Assembly (NCBI GenBank): GCA_037349315.1 | Contig: JBAIAC010000040.1 | Coordinates: 13,844,001-13,908,000, forward strand | DNA from: Chelydra serpentina | Lineage: Eukaryota; Chordata; Testudines; Chelydridae | Direction: 5' to 3' | Length of the DNA stretch: 64,000 bases | Part shown: piece after piece, positions 35,714 to 46,700 of the stretch | How the letters are laid out: each line of letters opens with the position of its first letter | Position numbering within the stretch: the stretch's first letter is position 1 | The notes under the pieces: model-generated | The model's database searches: none | Told to the model about the DNA's origin: nothing | Seen by the model: the letters and a program-made list of their open reading frames with translations, nothing else | Made by a program: the position numbers and the translations under genes

Positions 35714-35951
35714 CACTAGCCTAATGTCCAGAGAACTTGTAAGAGAAAGATTCCCTCATGCATTCTCCTCTGCTTGCAGTCCTCTTGTTTCGCACTGCCT
35801 AGCTTCCATTCTGTGTATAACCAGGAAGAGCTCTGCAGACTTCTGGTGCTGCACACTTTAAGCAGCAAGAAGAATGTCAAAGAAACTAAATCTAGTACTA
35901 CAGCCACATGGAGTGGGATTTCAGTAAGGGGAGGGAAATCTTGTTGGATAG

Positions 35952-36072
35952 TATCAGAGGGGTAGCCGTGTTAGTCTGGATCTGTAGAAGCGACAAAGGG
36001 TCCTGTGGCACCTTATAGACTAACAGAGGTATTGAAGCATAAGCTTTCGTGGGTGAATCCCCACTTCTTCGG
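35952..36072. repeat. Turtle dispersed repeat, 'tagccgtgttagtctg' family, copy 1
   Basis: Blocks gtagccgtgttagtctgga, ctgtggcaccttatagacta and cataagctttcgtggg match copy 2 at 37858 in order. A family seen all over turtle and crocodilian genomes; class not certain. Confidence 0.75.
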
Positions 36073-36079
36073 CTGCAAG

Positions 36080-37119
36080 GAGTGGAAATGCCGGATAGGA
36101 TAGCAATAAGTGATGATGATAGGAAATGAGAGGTAGCTGTATGTGGAACAGAAGCCTTGTGAGTGTAAGAAAGTTGTGAGGCTTTGGAAAAATTATGGTT
36201 GGGGTGGAATATCAAGGCCCCACACGGAAGGCACAGAAAAGGAATAAGCTGATCTATCTTCACCAGAGATGCCTTCACCAGTTGCCACCAAAGAGCCATT
36301 AGAGATTATCAGGCAAATAATCAGCATTTGTGGAAGGCCCTAAATATGTTTTTACCCAGCAGACTTGGAATCAGTTGTATGTTTATAAAGATAGACGATA
36401 AAAGATCTGGAGGAGCTGTCATCGACTTGTGGCTCAGTAATTTGTGCTTTGAAAAATCTCTAAAGACATATTTACATGAGACATCAATGGCTCATTTTAC
36501 CGTCTCTCATATACAAGGGGCTGTTTATGTAATTATTATATTGTATATAATTATGTATTTGCATATATTCTATATTATTATTTGATTATAAGTATTTCTA
36601 GGGCCTTAAAATCTTGGGGATATTTACATAAATGATTGAATATAAATTCCTTCCAGAAAAGGGACAAAGCTCGAATTTCTTCCCCTCACTTCTAGCTGGT
36701 GTGTATGTTTTCCCAGCAGGTAGAGAGTTAATATTAAAACGCACACAACTTAATGAGTTAAAATTAACCAAATTAGTTCAATTGATATTAACACCCACAA
36801 GCAGTTTTTTAGACAAATCACAGTAGCAAGGAAATGTCGAGTTTTTGGTGCTCCACCTTTCATTCCTCTAATGTAATGGTTTAACCCAATAGGATAATAA
36901 ACATGGCTACTTTGCACTCGGCTATTGCTTTCTGTTTGTAGCTCTCTAAGTGCTTTATATAGATGGATCGACATAATTATGATTATTTTACTTTATTTTA
37001 AGAGATGATAGAGAGGTTACTGGTCTCATTTCACAGCAGGTGAACATACACAACTCTCACTGAGGTCAATGGGAACTAAGGATGTTCAGCACCTGTGAAA
37101 ATCAGGCCACTTGTGACTG
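36080..37119. other. Intergenic, no gene recognised
   Basis: A/T-rich stretch near 36530-36600. 36940-37020 (tctctaagtgctttatatag) may be a reversed MIR tail. Nothing coding. Confidence 0.4.
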
Positions 37120-37240
37120 TAGTCCTTCAAAGCAGGGATAGTCTTTTTTCTGTGTTTGTACAGCACCCTGCACAATAAGATGCCGAACCCAATTGGGGGT
37201 TTTGGGTTCTACCATCATATAAATATTTACTTTGTTTTGG
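37120..37240 (+). repeat. SINE/L2-tail-like fragment
   Basis: Contains aagcagggatagtctttttt, gtttgtacagcaccctgcac and gaacccaattggggg, the well-known amniote MIR-type 3' tail block. Confidence 0.5.
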
Positions 37241-37784
37241 GTTTCAGTCTTATAACATCACTTAAATGTAGTTTGTGTGTGTTTCTTATACAAAAGCTAG
37301 AGGGATGTGGGATCCAGTCCTGCAGTACTTTCTCAGGAGAAGCTCAGAAGAAGCTTTGCCTAAAAAGGTCTGGTCCCTTAGTAATGCTGTATATTTCCAT
37401 ATTGGCCTTGGAGGAAGAGGGTTGAGAAACACTGATGATGGAAATAAAGAAAGTACGCAGAAGGAGAAGAACCAGGTGAGGGCTCACACAGCTTATGTCT
37501 TTCCGATAGTGCAGTAGTTTTTTTAAATGTAAGTGCATGTAAGGGGGCCAGAAGCAATTTGTACAGAGAGGAGGAGATGACTTAGTGGAGACTACCCCCA
37601 CTTATGGCCTTTTCTCCCTTGATTTAAACAAAAAATTAAGAACACAAACTTATTTTAAGTTACTTCTACCTTCAGAGTGTGAGTGTGGGAGAGAACATCA
37701 AACTCATGTAACACACTGGTTCTGTAGGACAGGTCCCCTTCTAGTGGCTGGCCTACATAGAGATTAAGAGCCCACTACTGCTAC

Positions 37785-37857
37785 CAGTTAACAGTCAGCT
37801 CAGGTGGTAGAGACGTGATTTTGGTGCAGAAGGTTCCCAGCTTCTATCTCTGCTGGG
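37785..37857 (+). repeat. tRNA-like SINE head fragment
   Basis: agctcaggtggtagag resembles an internal Pol III box A and ggttcccagcttc a decayed box B. It ends where the next repeat begins. Confidence 0.45.
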
Positions 37858-37986
37858 TTTCAGAGTAGTATCCTTGTTAGTCTGTATCCGCAAAAAGAAC
37901 AAGGAGTATTTGTGGCACCTTAGAGACTAACAAATTTATTTGGGCCTAAGCTTTCGTGGGCTAGAACCCACTTCAGCAAATGCATA
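37858..37986. repeat. Turtle dispersed repeat, 'tagccgtgttagtctg' family, copy 2
   Basis: tttcagagtagtatccttgt, ttagtctgtatccgcaaaaa, tgtggcaccttagagactaa and aagctttcgtgggc. Complete-looking at about 129 bp, slightly diverged from copy 1. Confidence 0.8.
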
Positions 37987-37989
37987 GAG

Positions 37990-40400
37990 TGGAACATACA
38001 GTAGGAAGATGAAGCGAGTGTTATTGCACCTGACAGGTGCTGGATGGAGAACAACGGAAGTGCTGTCCTCTGTCTGCAGAATGTGGACCCCAGCAGTGCA
38101 AAATGACCTGACCCTCACCTGAAGGCAGTATCTCTGAGGGAATTTGTCTCTGGCATCTTCGCTAAAATTGCCAACAAGGTAGATAGCTGGGATGGTGGTG
38201 GTGTTTTTTTTGCTGCAGCCACAAATGATTGAACTGAGACCACTAATTTTACATGGACCACAGACCATTAGACAGATGGAAACAACTTTTGGTCACTTTG
38301 TACCCAAGACAACTTCACTGGGGGTTGCCCAAAGTGAAAAGTCAGAACAAAAGATAGCCAGTCAAGCCAAGTAAAGTTGACATGTATTGCATGTGCCAAA
38401 ACGTAAGGGTCTGATTTTCTGTGGTCTTGCACCTTGTGTTGTCGTTTACAGGTGAGCTCAGAGAGTTGCAGAGTGGATGTAAAATCCTATTCTGATGGTA
38501 TCAATAGACACCCACTTTACACAAGTGTAAGTGATGGAGAATCTGGCCCTAAATTAGTGACAGCTTCCTATCATCGGAGAAAGAAAAAAAGGGAATGCTC
38601 AAAAAAGTAGACGGGTCCCTCTACACCTTGTACTATTGTATTCTAAAGAGAGATGTTTACATAGGGTCTTTGCTATTTTAAAAACATTTCTTATAGGAGC
38701 ATTGTATATTTGTAAGCTATCAGTGTGAGAAACAGGTAAACCACCCCGACTCCAATTCTCCAACACCACATGCAGTTGATTACACTAATGCAGAGTGGCT
38801 GTAGAATACTACTAACGTAGGAAGGTACCATTCTGCACCTACTTCATAGACGTGTCAATGACTGCAGCAGGGTCAGGGCAATGGAGAATCAGGCCCACAG
38901 AGAGCGAGGCCAAGAATTGTGCGTTCTGCAAAGTTTGACAAGCATTCAAGGGATCAGTGTAAACACAATTATTTCCAAATCCTGCAGCAATGTTTCAGGG
39001 ACAGTCAGGTACCAATTTGCCAAGTGCTGGATGAGGGGGTTTAGCTGTGTGACTCCTGTTGACTTTGATGAGAATTGTGCAGCCAAGCATTATGCGCCAC
39101 TTGGAAAATATATGGTAAAAAGCATATAATTCTATGCCTTAGGCTTTCAGGCCCTGTGCTAATGGAGTACAGCACACATCAGTTGTTTAAGCAATAGTCC
39201 TCCCCACTCTGGGCTCCACTGCCATAACTTGAGATGCATTTGGAGATGAAAGTGAAACTTCGGAATATCCAGATAATTTATTTCACAGTAGATCAGGCAT
39301 CAGCCATGATTATTCCTATTGGACAGTGCTCTTATGTAGTGTTTAGGGGGTAGAACGGGAGTGGAGCTCACAGATGAGAGTTGTCGTGCCTGTTGTGTGA
39401 CCTTACACAATTGTTTAATCTCTGTGACTCAGTTTCTCCACCGATAAAATGGAGATCATACCTACCTTCCTTTCTGAAGCACTAATGAAATGAAAGATGA
39501 GATAGTCCCAATTCTGTACCATGTAAGTCAGTGGGAGGATGCCATTAAAAAGGAACAGGATTGGGCCCCATCTGGTTGTAAAATAATAGTAGAAATGATA
39601 ACAGTGTTACAGCCTTCTCAGAGTGACAATCTTACAATGGAAATGCCATGTAGTGTGAAAGTTCCAGCATGGTGCTTAATTCCAGTTGCAGAACCCACTA
39701 GAAAGGGCAGATTCTGATCAATTACACGCATGTAAATCTGGAATAACTTTTACTGAATATGCCACAGGTTTACTGTGGATTAATTTGAGGATAACTCTGT
39801 TGCAATTAAATCGATCCATTGTCTGAATGAGTTTTGGGGGGGGTCACAGATTGGTGTTTATAAGACTTTTTAAAATTTATTTTTAAAATGTAGCATTCTG
39901 AATCTGAGTGGAAATTTATTTTTCATTACCATCTCTTTGCAAACAGAAAACTAGTTAATTATTATCTAGTTTTATTTTTATTAGAACTCCCAGTTGCTGC
40001 AGTCTATCTTACCCATGGTCAGACAGAAAATGTATATAAAATAATTGAAAGGAACGCTTACTTCACTTTATTAGGAGAATTTGCATAGAAAATTGAAAAA
40101 AAAATCCTTTATAACTTATTAGCAGATATTGCCCACCACTCAAATTAATTGCAAAAATTATAATATTAATTAAAAATACCAATTATTTCCTAATCTCCCA
40201 CAAAAACCATCCCAGCCACCCTCAAACAAAACCAACTCTTTTTATCCTTTTAAGAATGCCCATTTAACATTTTCCCACCCCCCTGCTCCCCCCTTTTAAC
40301 AAGTAACAGGATAAGATTTCAAGCCAAAAGTTCTGCCAAAAGTTTCTTAAGTTAATTTAAAAAACAATGTTCTTTTTTGTAAAAGAACTCTATTGTTTGC
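37990..40400. other. Intergenic upstream of CDK2AP1
   Basis: Short decayed repeats (38445-38555, 39020-39080) and A/T-rich sequence at 39780-40180. No gene recognised. Confidence 0.4.
39395..39500 (+). repeat. MIR-like fragment
   Basis: tgtgtgaccttacacaattg, ttaatctctgtgactcagtt and tctccaccgataaaatggag follow the MIR core closely. Confidence 0.7.
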
Positions 40401-40586
40401 TCTTTACAAATAAAAGTGACACCCCCCCCAAACACCCAGCAAATAAAACCCTAAAGTGCTCTGGGCGAGGAGGACCGTGGCTGAGAGAGGCGTGTGAATT
40501 CCTTTTCTCCCCTAAAGTTTTTGGATCCATGTCTCCTAATGATGTATGGATGATATATTGCATTGTGGGTGTCAATATAAGTGACG

Positions 40587-40595
40587 GCCATATTT
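40587..40595 (+). promoter_or_regulatory. Possible YY1 site upstream of CDK2AP1
   Basis: gccatattt, in the context gacggccatatttgccgg, fits the GCCATnTT core. About 100 nt before the first ATG. Whether it is in the promoter or the 5' UTR is unknown because the start site cannot be read. Confidence 0.3.
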
Positions 40596-40702
40596 GCCGG
40601 TGCTGCTACCGCTGTAAACAACCCAAAGTGTCTGGGAGACACAGAGACGCTCCACTGAATGTCAGGACATTTTGATTTCTTGCCTTTGCCATGTCTCTAG
40701 GA

Positions 40703-40757
40703 ATGTCGTACAAGCCCAACCTGAACGCCCACCTCCCCGGGACTCCCATCAGCCAGG
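40703..40757 (+). CDS. CDK2AP1: CDK2AP1 coding exon 1
   Basis: 18 codons plus one base: [18 protein letters not shown]. Donor gtaagt at 40758. Both candidate ATGs (40691, 40703) have G at -3. N-terminus differs from the Ala-rich human one after MSYKPNL. Confidence 0.94.
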
Positions 40758-43700
40758 GTAAGTCTCCGATTGCAAGTGGAGGGCAAGTTTCCCAGCCCTT
40801 TCGGGGGGCGCCGGGAGAGCCGCGCGGCGCAGCGCGGATACCTGGGGGAAGCCCCAGACTGTAGTTTTTGTCCAGTTCCAGACGTAGGGTCAGATCCCCG
40901 GCGCTGATTCAGATCCGCCATTATTACTAATCACCCTCCGCGCCGCGCTTCCCACGGAGCAAACTTCGGCTCCCCCCTCCGCCAAGCCCCGGCCCCGCGG
41001 CGCCCCGGGCCGCTGCGCCCCGCCTGGCGCCCAGGTGCCGGGCGCCTCCGCGCGGCGCCGCTCAGTGGGTGGCTCGTTTGATCCGGCCGTTCGCTCTCCT
41101 CCATGGTCGCCTCCCCAGGGCTGCTGATTGATCTGGATCAGGAATATTCTGTGCGCGGCTCCGCCGCGACCGCTGCTGGCGAGACGCTGCAAGTGCCTGG
41201 CCGCGCGGGGTGTGTGTGGCAAGGCGGCCCCGCTGCTCTCCGGGGCTGGGGCGGGGGGGGGGAGCTCTCGGCTTCCCCCCTTTCTCCCCAGAGCGACTTT
41301 GAGACAGGCCCCCCCGATCTGAAACGGCCCCTCTCAGCGGTGTTCGCCCCAGGGGAGACTCACTCCAAGTGCTGCAGTCTGGAGATGAGTCTGGGCTGGA
41401 TAAATCTTCCTCTACCCCCATGAGATTGTCAGGAGCTTTGGAGAGCTTCATGTTTGTTAAGAGAGCCTCTTTTTTTTCTTTTTATTGATGTTTCTTTTTT
41501 TCTTCCCTGTCTGTGTTTATTTTTATTCCCCATCTTCTCCCCCGCCCCCCTGCAAAGTTACTGGGGTGGATTGAACTTTTTTTATTTTCAAAGGTAACCG
41601 TCAATTTAAAAAAAAAAAAATTTCTGCGGTGAACATTGCTGCGTGTCTGGGTGGGCGCGTGTGTAACTCAGAAAATTGGGAACAAAGCAGCCGCGATTCA
41701 TTCACCGTGGGATATTTTCAGGAAATCGGCACGCCAAGGGGTATTCAAACAAAAAATGGAGAAGTTGGCTTTGACCGTTCTACTCTTAACAACTAGCTCA
41801 CTCACACATATAGTGTCTACAGGTCTGACATCAAAATATCAACAGGAAGAAATGTGACTTTAAAAAAAGGAAAGAAAGAAAGGCAGAGAGAGAAGTGTTG
41901 GTGTGTTAGAAGAGAGTGGAAATAAACTTCAGTGGTTTTGCAGCACTGTCTATGATTCTGTTCCTGGGGTATTGATGAGCTAAAGGGATTAATTACATGT
42001 ACCCCAAAGAAGCTACAGTGAGTGGCAATTATAGCAGATCTCATTTTGCTGCAAGGAATTGTCACCAGCTGATAGAAAAGAAAGAAATGAACGAAAGCCT
42101 TGATCCTGCACACACCGACACATGAGAATAGCTTGAAGCATGAGAGTAGCTGACTTAAATGGGTACTCAGGTGTGTACAATTAAGCATGCATGTAAGTAT
42201 TTGGAGGATCATGGCCTGAGATCAGTGTGCTACTTAAAAAAAAAAAAAATGCCTGGAAAAAGGCATGTTCCTGACTTCAGATTCTTGTGACATACTAAAG
42301 TAGTGTCACCAGAAAGAACCAAGCAATGGAACTGTTCCTTTTTGTGTCTCACTACAGCCAGTGTCTCATTCTCTAAAATATCTCCATGGACAGGCAGGGA
42401 CACTGAGCTTTTTGTTTTGATTTTTGGCTTACGTCATGGAGCAAGGGGAAAACACAAGGCTAACTGCACTTCAGAGGAAAGCAACGGCTAAGACCATGGC
42501 AAACATGTTACTGAGACTATTGGTTTAAGTAACTCAGAAAGTTCTTTCTGTGATTTTTGTTGCTGTCATTGTCTATATGCTCTCTAATGATCATTGCCAT
42601 GATTCAAGCTTTACATTTCTTTCATTGTTTGTCCTCCTTTTCTAGTGGCTTTTCAGCAGTCCCCTGTGAGGCTTCAGTGATCCCCGAACTCGTGCTTGCT
42701 TGGTTCATGTCGTCCTTAACACCCATAGACTCTTTGTAATGAAAAATATTTGAATCGGTATCCAAAATGGGCTCTCTCTTTCTCTCCATCTCCTGCCATT
42801 ATCCCTCATTCACCAGCCCTTCCTCTAGCTAGTGGCAATGCTAGCATGATGGCCTGAGGCCAAGGGAGTTAGACAAAGCAGTCCTTGCAGGGGCACACAT
42901 TGCATTCAGAGTGATGTGACTGCAAATGGCTTCCCTCCTTGCTGGACCCCAGTTCTGAGTTTCGGGAGGTTCTTTCTCTATTGTGTTTTACATTAAATGC
43001 CACCAGCTCAGCTAGAAGTGGAAATTCTGGGTTTGCTTCCAGACCTGGGGCTAGAGCATCCCTTTCCTTTGTATCCTGTGGAGGGGCTGAAAGCAGGACA
43101 TCTGTCCCTTTGGCCTGAAATCAGCTCTGCGGAAGCTGCTCTGCGGCTTGGCGTGATTGGGGCTCCGTGCTTTGAGGGGATGTGGCCAGCTGGGGCTACC
43201 TATATAATAATGCCCATGCTCTGTGCTGCAGGGTTTTTGGTGCAAGTGGGACTAGCGGGCCTGTGTTACCATGTTTCCAAAGTCTATGTCTTCACTGCAC
43301 AGTTAACTTGTTATTTACGCTCTGGTTAAATCCTCTCCACTTAGTCTAGCTCTAGTGAGAGTGGCCACTCTACAAAAGAACGTGTGAGCTGCCCAGAGTG
43401 GTTGTATTAGCAACTGATGAGTTGTGCTAACCTGAGCTGCAGACTATCCTGCTAGGCAGGCCAGCCACCACCAGTTAAAAGGTCCACCCAGGGGTGGCTC
43501 CAGGCACCCACAGAAACGCTGCTGAATCCGCGTGACCAGAAACGCCGCCGAAGGCTGCCTGACTGCCGCCCTCACAGCAACCGTCACGCTGCCCCCCGCG
43601 GCTTGCCGCCCCACGCTGTGCTTGGGGCGGCAAAAATCATAGAGCCGCCTCTGGGTCCACCAGCCTGGGGTTTTTGTGTGTGGATGGGTCTCGAATTAGG

Positions 43701-46700
43701 GACAATGCTCAGGTTATAAGCCAAGTTACTTGTGCAGTGAAGGCAAGCCCTGAGAGAGAGGAGAGTTGCCATAGGGGCAGGGAGGGCTGCAAAGGGTTAA
43801 TGGGAGATCTGTGGGTATTCCCTGCAGATCTTGGGATGTCTGTGTAAGGAAAGTCAGTTTACTCCACAGGTGGTTTAAACCCCCTCCCCAGCTATATCTG
43901 TGGGCACTCCAGGGGCCTGATTCTCCATGGCCTTGCAGCTTTGTCATTTACACTAGTTCCAAGAGAGAGTAATTTGCTTCCAAAGCGGAATTTTACACTG
44001 GCTCTGAACTCATTTTGCCCAGATGTGAGTTATGACGCAAAGCTCAGGGCAGTGGTGGTTTAAACTTGCAGTGTTTTTCCAGGTATCTGTAGTCTTCCCA
44101 CGGGACTTTCCCCTCTGGAGTCTGGGCTATTGCAGTGTAACATTCAGTGCTGGTCCTGTGTTTCTAAACCAGCCACTTGCAGACGTTCTTAATCTCAAAC
44201 ACAAAAACCTTCTATTTTTTAAGGTCCTCTTTATTTTTATCTCACTCACTTTTTTTAGTTTAAACAGGGTTAGAGCCACTATGGCTGTATTTTGTTTGCA
44301 TGCCAGCATCTTTAATAATTGCACCTGGAATCTGCACAGCTCTGGGAATGGTATTTGCAAGGTGCATACTGTATCAGTCTTTTGTTTTTGCTCTCAACCC
44401 GTAGCAATGACGGCTTAAACTGTCTCCCTCCCCAACAAAATGCGGAGATCAGAGTGAAGTTTTAAAACTTCCATGTGTAGAATCAAGTTCCAGCAGATTA
44501 TTATAATGTTAAGATAGCAGGCTGCATCCCGGATCCACGTTGTTCAACAGCAACCCTTTACACAGAAAAAATACTGTAACCTAGGACGTCCATAGTTCTC
44601 ACTGTGCCTCCAGTGTCACCACTCAAAACTTTACAGAGACTGAGATTCTTCTGCTCCAAAATCACAAGTGTCTCCCGCCACTTGAGCCAAAAGAGAATCT
44701 CTATTATCTGGTATCAGTATAGTAGGGGCACAACACAGCTGAGAGTTCTGATTCCAGCCAGTAGAGGGCAGTGGAACACACGCACACTAGCTAGCCTCTT
44801 CTGTCCAATAATAGGTTACATTATTAAGGTTCTGACTCAGTTCCATGAACAAACTGCTTTCTTAATGTTCTTTATGTAATTATATTCGACGTGATCCTGT
44901 TGTCCTTATTCAGGTTTTATGGAGGGGGGAGTCTATTGTGCACGGCAGTGCAGAAGATGAAGTACTCTGTTAAGATACCAGTTTGTGGAAGCGCTTGCAT
45001 ACTAAACTATGCTAGACACAAGATGTAATTTGTGGGCATTATAAGAGCTTTAACATTGGTTTTCCAGATTTACATTATTAAAAAAAACCCTCTTGTCTTG
45101 GATTCACTCTTTCAAAGATTCGCAGTGGCATTGTTTTTATGACTGTAATTCAATTTGCTAAAGTTTAATACAGCGGTTGCTCACTATTCACTGGAAGTCC
45201 AAGTCACGTTAAGAAAAAGTCTGAAAAGAACTGAGCTAAACATGCTAAGTAGTGTACTTTTCCCAGATGTAACTTACCTGGTCCTTTATCAAATGAGTGT
45301 TTCCCTCCGCCCTATGTGCCCCTCTCCTCCCCCCCCCCCCTCCCAAAAAAAAAATGGATAATGGCAGAAGGACACTGACAGGTATTTTTCTCTGTTTTGA
45401 GCAAAAAAGGGTGTGGAATTTACAAAACCGAATATGAATTACCTTTGTCTATGTATAAAATGTTAAAGCTTAAAAGAGATTCTTTGGCTGTTGCAGAAGA
45501 ATAACCTAGCATTTTTTGTTTGTTTTTGTTTTGAAGGAAATAGCCTGATTCTCATTTGCCTTCCATTTACACCAAAGCCCCTTTCCAGGCTCTGGCAATG
45601 TAAAGGGGATTTAAAGTGTGTGTAAATATAAAGTTGTTGGCGTCCGTTAGTCTCGAGAGACGATGGATATGCACCCATGGGGAATGTTTAGTTGATGGTT
45701 GTGCAGCGTCATAAATAGATATAATGCATGTCACATTTACACTGCTAGAGCACTGTGAAGAGGACTTTGGAAAGGGGATCAGTCCCAATATTGTCTACTA
45801 AAATGGCTTTTTTATTGTTTGTTTATTGAAATATTCAGTGGGACTGGAATGTTTAGGGGAATTGGTAATGGGACACAGAGTGTTTCACTGCGAGGTTGGC
45901 AATGCCTGTCCCGTGCATTGCCCCGGTGGTGCAATAGGATTTGCCCGCATAGACACTGATGCCCCTGTGGCATCTCAGTGATTAGAATAATAGATATGTA
46001 GGACTGGAAGGGACCTCAAACCAATTTCTAGTCCAACTCCCCACACTGAGGCAGGACCAAGTAAACCTAGACCATCCCTGACAGATGTTTGTCCAACTTG
46101 TTCTTAGAAACTCCCAATGATGGGGATTCCACAACCTCCCTTGGAAGCGTATTTCAACGATTAACTACCCTTATAGTTAGCAAGCTTTTCCTAATAACTA
46201 ACCTAAATCTCCCTTGATGCAGATTAAACCCATTACTTCTTGTCCTACCTTCAGTGGACATGGAGAACAATAGATCACCATCCTCTTTTTATAATAGCCC
46301 TTAACATTTTTGAAGACTATTAGTGGGTCCCCTCTCAGTCTTCTTTTCTTAAGACTAAACATGCTTTGCACTTGTCTTCATTACATGTAACTTGTTGATT
46401 TCAGACCAATTCGCGAGTTTGTCCAGATGGTTTTGAGTTATAAGCCTCTCTTCCAAAGTGCCTAGTAACCCCTCCCAGCCTGATGTTATCCACACATTTT
46501 ATAAGCACACTCTCCACTTCATTAGCCAAGTCATTAATGAAAATATTGAATAATGCCAGACCCAGAATTGGACCCTAGTACATACGCCCTCCCAGCTCGA
46601 CAGTGAACCATTGATAACTACCGGTACTCTCTGAGAACAGTCTATCAATCGGTTTTGCACCCACCTTATAGTAATTTTAGACTGCATTTCCCTAGTTTGC

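Noticed and set aside
35898..36299. 133-codon ORF on the - strand
   Set aside because: Runs through the dispersed repeat at 35952-36072, so not a gene.
41062..41451. 129-codon ORF on the - strand and 106-codon ORF on the + strand in the CpG island
   Set aside because: GC-rich DNA lacks stop codons by chance; residues are Arg/Pro/Gly-rich and unlike any known protein.
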